64,000 nt of DNA from Orientallactaga sibirica (GCA_036365145.1 JAEOAD010001365.1:3865001-3929000), one strand, 5' to 3'; positions 47,986-59,318 are shown, numbered from the stretch's first letter. Numbers and translations: made by a program. The notes: generated by a model not told the origin, from the letters alone.

Positions 47986-48584
47986 ATAACTGATTATATT
48001 CACCTCGATTATCTACTTTTTGATATGTATATACCAATTACATCCTTATTCTTCAAAGCTAATCTCTAAAACAGTCATCTGGCCAAGCTCAGAGATGGCA
48101 ATGATCTAAGAGCAAGTAGAAAACAGGTCAAATCTTTGCTGGCAGATCCTTCCTTCACTCTGGAGACACCTTCCCTCCGGTAAGCTTCAGTCTTCCCATC
48201 TGCGCACCAGAAATGTGCAAATGATGCCTTCCGGCTGACAAACTGACAAACATTCATTCACTACTGGTTCCAAATACAGTGGTGTTCATGCCCATTTCTG
48301 TACCGAACGACACTGGAATGGGGAAGGGCTCTTTTACCTTAATCTGACTCATCTTGCCAAAGTACTGAGGTTTTAAAAGTGAGCCCTTTGGCTGGAAAAA
48401 AACAACAGTAGTATTCCCTGAATCTAGAAGCAGCTGAGGGGAGGTGAGACTGACTGACTGACTTGATGAAGGCTTAAACAAAAGTTCTCTGAGCTTTGGA
48501 AGATGGCTCAGCAGTAAAAGGCACCTGCTTGTAACAGAAGAGTTCGCCAACCAATAGAGAAGCTAGTACTATTGTTGTTCTCAA

Positions 48585-48795
48585 AAGAAAGAGGAGGACG
48601 AAGAGGGGGAGGGGAGGGGAGGGGAGGGGAGGGGGGGGGGGGGGGGGAGGGGAGCCAAATAAAACGGTCCAGGGAGGGAGGGAGGGAGGGAAGGGAATTT
48701 CAAAGGGAGGGAAGGGAAGGGAAGGGAAGGGAATGGAACAAAGGGAAGGGAAGGGATTTATGTTTTTGGAAGGAAGGGAACAGGGGAAAAAAAGC
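48585..48795. repeat. Polypurine (GGGGA/GGGAA) tract
   Basis: About 200 bp of almost uninterrupted A/G on the plus strand, including a G-run of about 16 near 48631-48646 and repeated gggaa units. Confidence 0.92.
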
Positions 48796-48925
48796 CAAAA
48801 AAAAAAGTCCAAAGAGCTAATGACTTTAACAATTTCAAATAGACCAGATTTGCTTTTGCATGGAACAAAGGCATTGTCATTTATGTTTTTGCTTGTCCCA
48901 TGAACATGAACATGAACAGAGTAGC

Positions 48926-48929
<4 letters not shown>

Positions 48930-48956
<27 letters not shown>
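48930..48956. repeat. (AT)n microsatellite
   Basis: About 13 AT dinucleotides immediately before a diverged B1. Confidence 0.9.
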
Positions 48957-49076
48957 GGCCAAGCATGGTAGCACATGCTAACTTAGGAGGAGCATCTTAA
49001 GTTCTCAGCCAACCAACCACCCGGAGACTACAGAGTGAAGGTCAGCCTGGGTTAGAGTGACACCTGCCTTGAAAAA
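48957..49076 (+). repeat. B1-type SINE, diverged
   Basis: gccaagcatggtagcacatg, 'agactacagagtgaaggtcag', 'cctgggttagagtgacacctg'. The central part is decayed. Confidence 0.65.
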
Positions 49077-49535
49077 GCCTGTGTGTGTGTGTAAATGTTT
49101 GTGTAAATACATTTACACACACAATTTAGTTAAAATCTGGATATGCAAACCTAAGTGGCAGTCTGGCTCCTGGATGGTCAAGCAGTATTCCAAAGTTCAG
49201 TCTACAGGAAGCAGGGTGGTGCCTTGTTTCTGCCCTAAATCACTCAAGCAGGCAGCAACAGGAAGCTCAAGCGTGATTTTTCAGTGGGTGTCTACAGCAG
49301 CAGTAGCTGCTACATTATTTAGAAATGTTCACAAGTGTAGATTCATAGCTCACCCTGGGCCTGGGAGTAAGTTCTGGGCAGGGGGCTTCACACATTCTTG
49401 TTTTAAAGAAGACCCCCAATTATTGTGGTGACACTGATAACTGAGACCCTGCTGCTGCCGATAAACAATGGACCTTAAGAAGTTTGGACTAAATGAAATG
49501 AGTAATGGGTTTTTTTTTTCAGATTCAAGTTTCTT

Positions 49536-49747
49536 TTTAAAAAAAAAAAAAAGATTTATTTTTTATTAGAGACAGAGAGGGAGGGAGAAGAGTGAGAATG
49601 CATGTGCCAGGGCTTCCAACCACTGCAAACAAACTCCAGACACAGGTGCCACCATGTGTATCTGGCTTACATGGGACCTGGAGAATTGAAACTGGATCCT
49701 TAGGCTTCCTGGGCATACGCTTCAACTGCTATGCCATCTCTCCAGCC
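49536..49747 (-). repeat. B2-like SINE with target duplication
   Basis: Antisense copy: T/A-rich tail, 'gagacagagagggagggag', 'ccactgcaaacaaactccag', ending atgccatctctccagcc. Flanked by a 16-bp duplication (cagattcaagtttctt at 49520-49535; one mismatch at 49748-49763). Confidence 0.92.
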
Positions 49748-51191
49748 CAGATTCAAATTTCTTAACTCAAGTAATGTTCATTCAAATCAGTAAAACAATG
49801 ATACCTAGAAATGTTATTTGGAACAATAAACCTGTCAAGAATTCTCCAAGCCCTTTTGTTACTTTTTTTTTCAAATACCTACAATCCCATATTTCTCTCT
49901 TAGCTCCTCAAAATAAATTTTCCAGCTAATTTACTTAGTAAAGAGTGACTTCAAGATTTCATAGCTGTTTCTTCTTAACCCAAATTCTGCTCAGTCATTG
50001 AGATCTGACATTTCTACCTAAAACAAAAGAAAAAAAAAAAAAAAAAAAAAACATCAACCATCCCTCTCCTCCAAAGCCACAGAAATTACCTCAGGCTGAC
50101 ATCATCTCTCAAGGGCACTAGTCTCTGGTTTAGCAGCCAGAGCTTCCTCCAACCACTGTCTCTGGAACAATCTTATACTCAAACCCTTCTGCTGAAAATC
50201 AGTCTATGGCTCCAGAGTACAGGATTAAATCCTAGACCCTAACTCTCTAGCATCCCTGCTCCCTTATGCTTAAGTCAACACAAGGACACCACTGGAAACC
50301 TAAATGGTCTACGCTTTCTCTTTGCACTTTGTCAAATGTGTTCCCTCTGTTTCTTTGTCAGTGCCAGCTCAGCTCCAATGTATACCTCCCTGGAGACTGT
50401 TAGGAGCAGGGCTCTGTACATCACACGCCCAGGATCTAGTGCGGAATCCATCCAAGACTCCCCTTTAAGAAGCTCAGGAGTAAAAAAAAAATGAAGCAGC
50501 TCAGGAGTGGTCCACTGGGGTATGAAAAAAACAACAATGTGTGCTCATTTTGTTTTAATGTCATCCATTAAACCTACTCATGTGATTTACAACTTTCAAA
50601 ACTAGTAGGTTGTTTATAAACAGTATACATTCATTAAGAATTTATACTCATTTTTCCCCTTGTTTTACTAACAGGGCTGGACAACCACAACCAGACAGGT
50701 AGGAGACCAATGTACCTACCGGTACAAGAACCTATGAAGCCACCCCTCAGAGATACACCTACAATTGCTACCTGTCATTATCACTTCTGTGACCAAGTGA
50801 GGCCGCTTAGGCCCTATGACCACATCAGCCCATGAGGTTCTCGGTCCTAAGGGCTATTTAACTGCACGGGGTGGGGGGAGCGCCTCTTCAAGATACAGAG
50901 CCCACTGACCATCATGAAGGGATGCTCGGGAAAAGAGTGAAGTTTGGTTTCCATCTTTTTTTTTTTTCTGTACACAGGTATTAAAAATAATTGGGCCAGC
51001 CAAGTGTGCCATCAGAAGCAGGAAACAAGCTGAATCTTTGACTCACTAGCCCTCTGTAATTAATCTTGTTTACAGTTTTGTTGTTTGGTGTTTTTTCCCA
51101 GAAACAGGGAAATAAACTCCAGGAATAGCTTTTCCCAAATACTGCTCAAGTGGTAATACCCAGCCAGAACTTACATAAGAACCTTTAACGC

Positions 51192-51262
51192 TGAGAATGT
51201 AGCACCGAGCAGAGGGCTTGCCTAGCATGCCCAAGGCCCTGGATTCCAGCCCCAACACAGAA
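51192..51262 (+). repeat. ID-type SINE
   Basis: tgtagcaccgagcagagggc, ttgcctagcatgcccaaggc, cctggattccagccccaac: a near full-length ID with a mutated A box. Confidence 0.8.
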
Positions 51263-52273
51263 CTCTGAGATGCAGAAAATCCTGGTTAAAGGAAGCCCTT
51301 ACAGACAGTACTACTTTGTTTCAAAATTTTCTCTGGTAGACCAAGTGACAATATGTTCAAATGGATGTAAACTCTGAGGACTCACAACTTTTGTGTAAAT
51401 CCATACACGTTAAAAAAAAAACTGACACATTTTAGAATGCCAGCTTGCAGCAAAAACCATAAACAAGTGGAAAACTAAACCTGTCCAATCCTTTGCAGAC
51501 CAGAAGCATACCAGCTTAATTACAGAGAGAGCGAGCGCGCGCGAGCATCTTTTCCCCTCGCGCCGACATCCCCATCCTCTCTACCTAGGTACCTCCACTG
51601 GCTCCTTCCCGTGCTAAGGAAGGGCTCCATGGCTTGCCCTTCTGCTTGTATTCAACTGGTGGTCGCTGCACGGTCATCCAAAGGATGTGAACTATTGCAG
51701 GACATGCAAATCTCTCCAAAATCAAACGACGGCATTATGTTAAAATAATGATGATGATAATAAATAATAGTAGTCAAGTGCTTTCCCTAAATTATCCATT
51801 CTAGACCCAGCCTAGAGTCGCGCTGCTTTGGAGCGACGCGAAACGTGCCGTGCACACGTCTGGCAAGGCGACGCTCGGTCCCCCTTCGGCTATTCTGGGA
51901 GCACCGCGCGCCGGGCTGGTCACGTTCCGGGGAGGCGCCGCTCCGGCCCCCGGGCATCGCGGCACCCGCGCCCGCAGCGAGGGGCGCCGGCGGTCGGGAC
52001 GCGGGGTCGGCGGGTGGCGCCCGCCGCGGCGCTGGGTCTCGGCCAGCCGTGAGCTCAGCCCGCGGGCGGTTGCCGGCAGGTTGCATCAGACGCCGCGCGG
52101 GGTTCCCGCCCGCGCCTCCGGGAGCCGCCAGGGGCCTTCCTTCCGGGCCGGCCTGCCGCCTCGGGCCGGGATGGATCTACCTTGAGCCGGGTCCGCAGCC
52201 GACGCGAGCGGCCGGCTCCAGCGCGGCCTCCCTGAGAACGCCCGCCCGCGCGCCCGCCCGCGGCCTAACTTAC

Positions 52274-52480
52274 CGGCGCCTCCAGCCCGCCCGCCCCCAG
52301 GCGGCCTCCACTCCGAGCGGCCCCGCGCGCCGCGGCCCCGACCCGACCCGACCCGACCCAGGCCTCGCAGCCCGCGCGAGTCAGCGAGGAAGAGCGACGC
52401 TGACGAAAGCCACAGCCTCCGCCCGTTCCGCCGTCGCGGGCCACCGGCTTCCCCTCCCCCTCCTCCCTCCACGCCGGGGA
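52274..52480 (-). other. CEBPG: CEBPG non-coding exon 1 (predicted; 5' end uncertain)
   Basis: On the minus strand the sequence gaggcgccg is followed by gtaagtt at 52273-52267, a near-perfect donor inside the CpG island, as expected for the non-coding first exon. The transcription start is only a guess, placed downstream (minus sense) of the CCAAT pair. Confidence 0.55.
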
Positions 52481-52507
52481 CCGCGCGCGTTGCCGCCGCC
52501 GCCTCGA

Positions 52508-52574
52508 CCAATAAGAGCGCCGGTCTGGGAAGCAAAGCGCCCGCCTCTCGCGACGGGCAGCGCCGTCAGCCAAT
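52508..52574. promoter_or_regulatory. Paired CCAAT boxes around TCTCGCGA
   Basis: CCAAT at 52508-52512 and 52570-52574, 62 bp apart, with TCTCGCGA at 52546-52553 between them. CCAAT is the NF-Y motif; TCTCGCGA is a known element of TATA-less CpG promoters. Confidence 0.65.
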
Positions 52575-53015
52575 CAAGAGCCGCCTGGCTGCGCGAGGCG
52601 GGCCCGCGGCGGAGTGGGGGGGTTTGGGTTCCCCGACGCGATGGGGCCGGAGGGTGTGGTGGGCGCGGGCTACGGGCGTCGTAGGTCGGGAGCCCCCCCA
52701 CCCCCGCCCCAGGCGGCCCGGAGCTGTGAGTGACCCCCTGATGAAAAGAGTTGTGTTCAGGTTGCAGAATTGTCACCTAGCGAAGGCCACACCTGTCTGC
52801 GGAGAACATGTCCCGAGGTGCATTTTTGAGTCGTCAGGACCTGTGTGTATGGCGGGGCGGAGTCCCCGGGCGCCCCTCCCTGCGTGTCCCCCAACGCCCC
52901 ACTGCACCCGCCTCTGCGAGCTGGGGTGCCCGAGGACGCCCCGTCGGTCCCACCTGAGACCCACCTGGTGATCCAGGCCGCGGGCATCTCGGAACCCTCG
53001 AGCTGTAAACTTTTT

Positions 53016-53168
53016 GTTTGTTTTGTTTTTTATTTTTCGAGGCAGGGTCTCGCCCTAGCTCTGGCTGACCTGGACTGTAGTCTCAGGGTGGCCTCGAACT
53101 CAAGGCGATCCTCCTACCTCTGCCTCCCGAGGGCTGGGATTAAAGGCATGCGCCACCATACCCGGCTT
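53016..53168 (-). repeat. B1-type SINE with 12-bp target duplication
   Basis: Antisense B1: 'tcgaggcagggtctcgccct', 'ctctgcctcccgagggctggg', 'gccaccatacccggct'. Flanked by tgtaaacttttt at 53004-53015 and 53169-53180. Confidence 0.92.
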
Positions 53169-53180
53169 GTAAACTTTTTT

Positions 53181-53690
53181 TTTTTTTTTTTATTATTTTT
53201 ATTGACAACTTCTGTACTTACATACAAAATGATACTTCCCTCCCCTCCCCCCATTCGACTTTAGAACTCCAGTCTCCATCATATCCCCTCCCTCTCTCCA
53301 TTAGTCTCTCTTTTAATTTGATGTCATCATCTTTTTCTTCTATTATGAGGATCTTGCGAAGGTTTTGCTAGGCACTGCAAGGTCATGGATATAGAGGCCA
53401 ATTTCTGTCTGGGCAGTTGCATTGTAAGAAGTCATACCCTTCCTTTGGCTCTTCCATTCCATCTGCCCCCTCTTCCGCAATGGTCCCTGAACCTTGGAGG
53501 GTGTGACAGAGGTGTTTCAGTGCTGGGCACTCCTCCATCCCTTCTTCTCAGCACTATGTTGCCTTTTGGGTCATCCCAGTGGTCATCACCATCTGAAAAG
53601 AGAAGCTTCTCTAACTAGAAGTGAGAGTAGCGTTAATATGTGAATATGAACATTAAGTGTAGTGCTTTCAGGGCTTTTTTTTTTTCTTTT
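53181..53690 (-). mobile_element. LINE-1 3'UTR fragment, antisense
   Basis: A T-rich start (complement of an L1 A-tail) is followed by a C-rich stretch, 'ggtcatggatatagaggcca', 'ccttggagggtgtgacagag' and 'agagaagcttctctaactag'. I recall this as a jerboa-lineage L1 3'UTR. Only the 3' end is present. Confidence 0.6.
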
Positions 53691-53702
53691 AAAATCTAAT
53701 TA

Positions 53703-53843
53703 ACCCTGGGGTGGTGGCTCTCAACTCTAATCCTGACCCTGGGGGAGGATGGGGTAAGGAGGATCCCCGCGAGTTGGAGGCCAGCCTGGGCTACAGAGTG
53801 AGCTTCAGGTCAGTCTGGGCTAGAGTGAAACCCTGCCTCAAAC
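53703..53843 (+). repeat. B1-type SINE, diverged
   Basis: 'ggggtggtggctctcaact', 'gttggaggccagcctgggct', 'agtctgggctagagtgaaac' and cctgcctcaaa. Confidence 0.75.
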
Positions 53844-53847
53844 TTTT

Positions 53848-54008
53848 TAAAAAAATATTTTATTTATTCATTTATTTATTTGAGAGAGAGAATGGGGCCC
53901 CAGGGCCCCTAGCCACTGCAAGTGAACTCCAGACGCATGCGCCACCTTGTGCAACTGGCTTAAGGAAGATACTGAGGAATCCAACCTGGGTCCTTTGGCT
54001 TGCTTATT
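53848..54008 (-). repeat. B2-like SINE, 5'-truncated
   Basis: Antisense: 'ttatttatttgagagagaga', 'ccactgcaagtgaactccag', 'tgcgccaccttgtgcaactgg'. It stops before the tRNA head. Confidence 0.85.
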
Positions 54009-54734
54009 GCTGTTGTCACCTCTATGAAAAGTGCAGATGTGGCTCACTGTGAGTTGAATGTCCAAAGTTGATTCCCTTCAATATGGACAAGCCTAGAGAC
54101 ATGGCCTGATCTCTACAAAATGAATGGCAATCCAAGTGGATCATCCCAGACAATTCACTGGAGTATCTGAAAAACATTTTCAAAGGCAGGAAGCAGCCCT
54201 GGGTGCAGGGCAGAGCCGCCTGCCAGGTTTGATTGCTTCCTCTTTAGCAAGTCTTGCCATTCAAAAAGATAGATGCTTTGAAAGGGGAAATGTTTCTTCA
54301 TCGCCAAGGCCATGAGACCAGCTCTCCCGCATAAAACTGTTTCGAGGAATCCCTAAGCGATGATAAAACACCTGCAAAAGGAAAAAAGAAAGAAAGAAAG
54401 AAAAAAGAAATGAAAAGGGCAGCAACTAAGAGTAAACTATGATAACCCTGTCGGCACTTGGGAAAATAACACAGTATCATCAAAACCAGTATTTTTCTTT
54501 CAGTTTGGCTCTGTGTTCTGAGCTAAAATTGCTTTCAGTTTTTAGCACTGTTAAAGTCAGACTGTGTTTTGTTGCTCACAGAATTGTGATTTTTTTTTTA
54601 ACCTAATAATTTAAAAGCTATAGCTGCTCCCACATTGTTGTATGTGTGTGTGTCTGGGCATGCCTTCCACACCCAGCAGTCCATGCCCAGGAGACCTGAG
54701 TATTTCCTTTTCAGCGGGTAGTTGGTAATTCCTT

Positions 54735-54865
54735 TTCTATTTACAAACATTTATTTGGTGCCAACTCTGTCGACCAAGTGTGGAATTCAGTGAGGGAGAC
54801 ACTGTCCTTGCCCACACAGAGCTTACGCAGAGACCCGAGAGACAAGCAGTTAGTAATTACACCGT
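54735..54865 (+). repeat. Old interspersed repeat, family unresolved
   Basis: Pattern 'acatttatttggtgccaact ... gagggagacactgtccttgcc ... agagcttacgcag ... gacaagcagttagtaattac', probably related to the repeat at 5190-5310. Confidence 0.45.
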
Positions 54866-55189
54866 GTTTCGGTCACCATCTTCATTAGTGCTAAAGGAAA
54901 GACAGGATAAGGCCTGGCCTGGTGGCTCAAAGAAGGCCTAAAAGATGAGGGACTTAACTAGAAGCGCGGATGAAGTGAATGCCCCAGGGTTCTGTTTGAT
55001 ATACATACTGTTGTGCGCTATGCCTAGGAGATGTTAGAAGACAACCCTGGGGGAGGGGGGGGGATGTCCTTGAATGTGAGACCTGGAGGACACACCATGA
55101 CATCTGGTGACCCAGCTCTTGCCCTGCTTGAATCCTACATATTACTTATAGAAAGTCCCATCTGTAAGCAGCTTCCCCATGGCATTAGA

Positions 55190-55500
55190 CTTTGTGTTGC
55201 TGTGACAAAATACCGAACTTAACTTAAGGAGGGAAAGATTTATTTTAGCTCACCATGTTGGAAGTTTCAGCCCATCATGACATGGAGGGCAAGGCAGAAC
55301 AGAGCAGCTCACATCCTGACCCCCAGGAAGTGTGGAGAAGGCATGTATATGCCTCTTTCTTCCCTCCCTAGTCCATCCTGGGCTACAGCCTATTGGATGG
55401 TCTCCCTCCCTCCCTCCCTTGTTTCATCTTCTCTGGAAACACCTAGAAGCACACTTTCCTAACCTAAGCATCTCTCACCCAGTCAAGTTATCCGTTAAGA
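55190..55500 (-). repeat. LTR-like interspersed repeat
   Basis: 'gttgctgtgacaaaatacc', 'aaggagggaaagatttattt', 'tagctcaccatgttggaagt': the complement of the rodent repeat whose sense copy is at 56893-57225. Confidence 0.6.
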
Positions 55501-55654
55501 TTAACCATCATATTTCCCTCCCTAAAGCAACAGGAAGAAAGTCAGGCGTTGAGCTGCAGGCCCTGTTGCTTTGGCTGGCCTCGAGGTTACAAAGGATCCA
55601 TCAGCAACACAGTCTAGATCCCCTTTACCCTCAGCTAGCGCCTCTGTGTTTCTG

Positions 55655-56100
55655 AGTTGCTGTGGAGTCAGTCTAGATGTCCATCAGTAATGGCTGGGCA
55701 TGGTGACAAAAGCCTTTAATCCCAGCACTCGGGAGGCAGAGGTAGGAGGATCACCATGAGTCTGAGGCCAGCCGGAGACTAAATAGTGAATTCCAGGTCA
55801 GCCTGGGCTAGAGTGAGACCCTGCCTCGAAAAACCAAAACAGAAAAAAAAAAAAAAAACAAAAAGAATAAAGAAAATGTGATATATATTCATGTATATAC
55901 ACACAATGAAGTTTTGTTCAGTCATAATGAATGAAATAATTTCATTGGCACGAAAATGGATGGAGCTGGATAGCGTCATGGTGAGTGAAATAAGCCAAAC
56001 TAAAAGAAAAAGAATGCATCATGTGTTTTCTGTCATGTGCAGAATCCTGAATCTTGTCATAATGAGATGATCATTTTGTACAATGAGCAATAATTTTTAG
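55655..56100 (+). mobile_element. LINE-1 3' fragment interrupted by a B1
   Basis: 'ctagatgtccatcagtaatgg' breaks off at the B1 and resumes as 'ataaagaaaatgtgatatat', 'tgttcagtcataatgaatga', 'aaaatggatggagctggatag' and 'gtgagtgaaataagccaaac'. This is the conserved end of L1 ORF2. Frames are broken. Confidence 0.8.
55692..55865 (+). repeat. B1 SINE inserted in an L1
   Basis: Sense B1: ggctgggcatggtgacaaaa, 'cccagcactcgggaggcag', 'gagtgagaccctgcctcg', then a long A-rich tail. Confidence 0.92.
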
Positions 56101-56272
56101 AAGAAATATGGAAAAATAGACCAGAGACCTAACCCAGTTTAATAATCATAGGTGGACGGGATGAGAAGGACAGTGTATGTTTGTGAGTCAACCTGGTCTG
56201 CGTGGTTCTGGCTCTCAGAATCATGGCAGTGTTTCACACGCCCCACATTAATAATACATAACACCAACCAGG

Positions 56273-56493
56273 GCTGGCGAGATGGCTTAGCGGTTAAGGC
56301 ACTTGCCTGTAAAGCCAGAGGACCCAGGTTCAATTCCCCAGGACCCACGTAAACCAGATGCACAAGGTGGTACGTGCATCTAGAGTTCATTTGAAGCGGC
56401 TGATGTGCCCATTCTCTCTGTCTGCCTCTTTCTCTCTCCCCCCTCTCTTTCTCAAATAAATAAAAATAAGCTATTTCTAAAAAAAAATAATAA
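56273..56493 (+). repeat. B2-like SINE with 14-bp target duplication
   Basis: ggcgagatggcttagcggtt head, B box ggttcaattccc, 'aaaccagatgcacaaggtgg', CT-rich stretch, AATAAATAAA tail. taacaccaaccagg repeats at 56259-56272 and 56494-56507. Confidence 0.95.
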
Positions 56494-56892
56494 TAACACC
56501 AACCAGGATGTGGGAGGAACTTGGAGCAAAATACAGTCACAATGAGCCACCTAATTGCACTGCAAGTGAACAGCAGCCACACTTGGGGAGGGGGGGTGAA
56601 TTAGAAAATAATGTAAAATTAAACACAACTACACAAACACTGCTTCAGTTACCAAATTCTTCACAAGTGTATGGGTTAGAAATTCTGGAATGAGCCTGTA
56701 TACTCCAGGACTGAACAAATAAGGAAGTGCATTTTGGAGAAAGAGAGCAAGTTTCCTATGGGTGGAGAAAGGAGCTATAAAACAGGGTGTAGTTAGAATG
56801 GGCTGGGGTGTTGCATTGGAATTATAGGTCATACTGATACAGAAAGAAATATAGACATGTGTGAGAAGACGAGTGCACACACACACACACGC

Positions 56893-57225
56893 ATGTATAA
56901 CATACTGCAGTGGTGTGAATATGAGATGTCACATACAGGCTCATGTGTTTGAACAGCTGGTGGCACTGTTTTGGGAAGTTGTGGAACCTCTGGGGCACAT
57001 GGAGGCTAGCTGGAGGACGCAGGTCAGTTGGGTGGGCCCCAAGTGCTATACCCACCTCCGGTTCCAGCCTGAGCTCTCTGCTTTCTGTTCTTCCAAAGCG
57101 GAAGGAGCGCTGCTTGGAGTTCTTGCCACCACGCCTTCCCTGCCACACGGACTCTGCCCTCTGAAACCAACCGTGAGCCATAACAGATTCGAGACGCTTT
57201 GTCACAACAGCAAGAAAAGTAGCCA
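56893..57225 (+). repeat. LTR-like interspersed repeat
   Basis: 'gcagtggtgtgaatatgag', 'tcatgtgtttgaacagctgg', 'ttttgggaagttgtggaacc', 'acgccttccctgccacacgg', 'gagccataacagattcgag', 'agaaaagtagccaatacaca'. A familiar abundant rodent repeat, probably LTR/MaLR class; class not verified. Confidence 0.6.
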
Positions 57226-58018
57226 ATACACACAATGTGTACAGAGACTTCCTCACAGAGAGGAAGTGAAAACATGGCCCCTCTGTAGCAGTGATCCCAA
57301 CACAAGATCCCATCATCCGAGCAGAATCTCTTCCTGCAGTGAGAGGAGTCTGGAGAAGTGAGTGATTCCAAGGTTGGACTAGGAAAATACAAAAAAAAAG
57401 AAGGTGACATCGTGTAGTGCCTGGAAGGCAGGACAGGTTTAAAATGAGACAAGGCCAGAACAAATGGACAGAGATACTCCTTCAAGGAAGTTCTTTATGG
57501 CTAGATCTAAGACAACTTGAATAATGAAATGATAGTAAGGAATTATAAATCATAATGAAATAAATATTTGAGTCCATCAGGCTACAAACAAACAAATACA
57601 GAAATAATAAAAAGAAAATAACTTTCCCTTAGAGTGATTTCCAAATAACAAATATGGAATGACGGAAATAGCAAATCACCATTTAGCGGAGGTAATTATT
57701 GCACGCATGCGAGACATGTGAAAGTTAAAATCAATGGGCGAAGGTGTAATGAGGAGCAGGGCATTTGTATATTCCCAAAGCATTTCCCCATAGTTACCAG
57801 TTACAACAGGATAAATTGCACTTTAATGGTGGAGAAACCTGGAAGATACTACCTTAACTCATGATCAAAGACAATATCACATGGAGATCACAGCGCCTCT
57901 CCCACATGTTACAATGAGAAAGATAAATTACCAAGATCCGGGCTCTCTTCTCCTGTCCTCCTCTCCCCTCCCCTTCCCTTCCTTTCTCTCTCCCCCTACC
58001 CCCCGTCTCTAATTTGTT

Positions 58019-58165
58019 TGGTTTTGCATGAGACAGGGTCTTACTGTGTCGCCCAGGCTGGCCTTGAACTCACAGATACTTCAGGTTGACCCCACGCTCC
58101 ACCTCCTTCTCTCTCAACCTCCCAGTTGCTGGAATTCCCAGTGTTCACCACCATGCCCGACTTCC
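58019..58165 (-). repeat. B1-type SINE
   Basis: Antisense: gagacagggtcttactgtgt, cgcccaggctggccttgaac, 'acctcccagttgctggaat', 'tcaccaccatgcccgac'. Confidence 0.85.
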
Positions 58166-58649
58166 CCTGGCATTCTTGCCCAAAGGCAAAGCCTCAATCT
58201 GATCATGAGCAAATGCCAGATAAACTAATATTTTGTAAGATCACTGGACTGGTAATAGTGAAGAAAAAAAAATCACAGTCATGAAGGAGTGAGAGAGACA
58301 CAAAAACTGTTCCAGAGTGGAGGATGCTAAGGAAACAAGAGCCACACGGGGGCCTAGGTTGTATGCTGAAGCCAAGGGAGACAATGGTGGGAGGCGACAG
58401 AAAATCTAGCTGAGATTGTAGATTTGTTAATAATAGGGTGCTGATGTTCATATTTTAATCTTGGTCATTGTTCTGTGGTGATGTTCGCCTCAGCTAGAAG
58501 TGGGCTGGAAGCACCCTGCTACAGTTCTGTCCCCTCCATCCCCTCCTCTGCATCACAAGACAGGATTCTAGGTACCACTGCTTACCATGGCCAGCAGGGA
58601 GTGAGTTGCCCCATGCATACAAAACCGTATAAAAGAAAATCCTGGTTCT

Positions 58650-59010
58650 GTGTCACTTATTTTTCTTGCTTTGATGATGAGATATCTGACATAAACAACT
58701 CAAGGGAGGAATGATTTATTTTGGCTCACGGTTCAGAGAGCTCTTTGGCTGAAGGCTGAGCATCATGGTAACAGGAGTGTGTGGAGGAAGAAGGCTGTTT
58801 GCCTCATGATGCAAAGAAAGCAGAAAACAAGGAAGGGACTGGGGACTTTCAAAATCATGCCCCCAAGGACCTAGCTCCTCCAGCTAGGCCCTGCCCCCCT
58901 CCCTAGGGTTTCCAGACCTTCAGAAACAGATCTTCAGAAATAGCCCTTCCAGTTGGGGACAAGCATACTACACATAGGCTGTGGGAACCTTCAGATTCAA
59001 ATCATAACAG
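58650..59010 (-). repeat. LTR-like interspersed repeat
   Basis: 'gacataaacaactcaaggg', 'gaatgatttattttggctc', acggttcagag, 'gaaccttcagattcaaatc' and ataacag: same broad group as the repeats at 55.2 and 56.9 kb. Its 'ggctcacggttcagag' core resembles the 78-bp minisatellite unit. Confidence 0.55.
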
Positions 59011-59177
59011 CACCTAAGGCCTGGCCCAATGTTCCCTGAGCTTAGCAAGTTGTCCACTTATGCGGTAAGAACCTGTCACACACAGGTTACTAAGCTCGAG
59101 TTCAAATTTTCACAAGACAAAGGGAATAATTGATAGAGTTAATAAGTATTAAAAACCTTTTTAAAAAGATATGGCTT

Positions 59178-59281
59178 TTGTTTTTGAGGCTATGTCTTGC
59201 AATGTGACCCAGGTTTGTTCTGAACTCTCCCTCTTCCTGCCTCTGCTTCCCGAGTGCTTGGATGAACAGACATGCTCAGCT

Positions 59282-59314
<33 letters not shown>
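59178..59314 (-). repeat. B1-type SINE with long A tract
   Basis: Antisense, diverged: 'tttttgaggctatgtcttgc', 'ttctgaactctccctcttcc', 'ctgcttcccgagtgcttgg'. An A-run of about 28 adjoins at 59286-59313. Confidence 0.65.

Positions 59315-59318
<4 letters not shown>

Larger units (their letters stand above)
45744..52273 (-). other. CEBPG: CEBPG intron 1
   Basis: About 6.5 kb between the predicted acceptor and the GTAAGTT donor. Holds B1 elements (45.91, 48.95 kb), B2-like SINEs (47.41 sense, 49.54 antisense), a B4-like element (47.68 kb), a polypurine tract (48.59-48.79 kb), a TA run (48.93-48.96 kb), a perfect inverted repeat (49.08-49.12 kb), an A-run (50.03-50.05 kb) and an ID (51.19 kb). 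The rest is unique; no second coding exon seen. Confidence 0.7.
51820..52720. promoter_or_regulatory. CEBPG: CpG island / CEBPG promoter
   Basis: About 0.9 kb of extremely GC- and CpG-rich DNA in an otherwise AT-richer area. No TATA box is evident. Within it are two CCAAT boxes (plus strand, 52508-52512 and 52570-52574), a TCTCGCGA motif at 52546-52553 and an (ACCCG)4-like run at about 52338-52358. The predicted CEBPG first-exon donor lies inside. Large open frames here (for example 279 codons on plus, 51845-52684) reflect the lack of AT-rich stops. Confidence 0.85.

Noticed and set aside
51845..52684. 279-codon Arg/Ala/Pro-rich open frame on plus and several overlapping frames on minus
   Set aside because: Lies within the CpG island where stops are rare; no family resemblance and several competing frames.
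56822..57463. 213-codon minus-strand open frame with hydrophobic segments
   Set aside because: Runs antisense through an LTR-like repeat; no family match.
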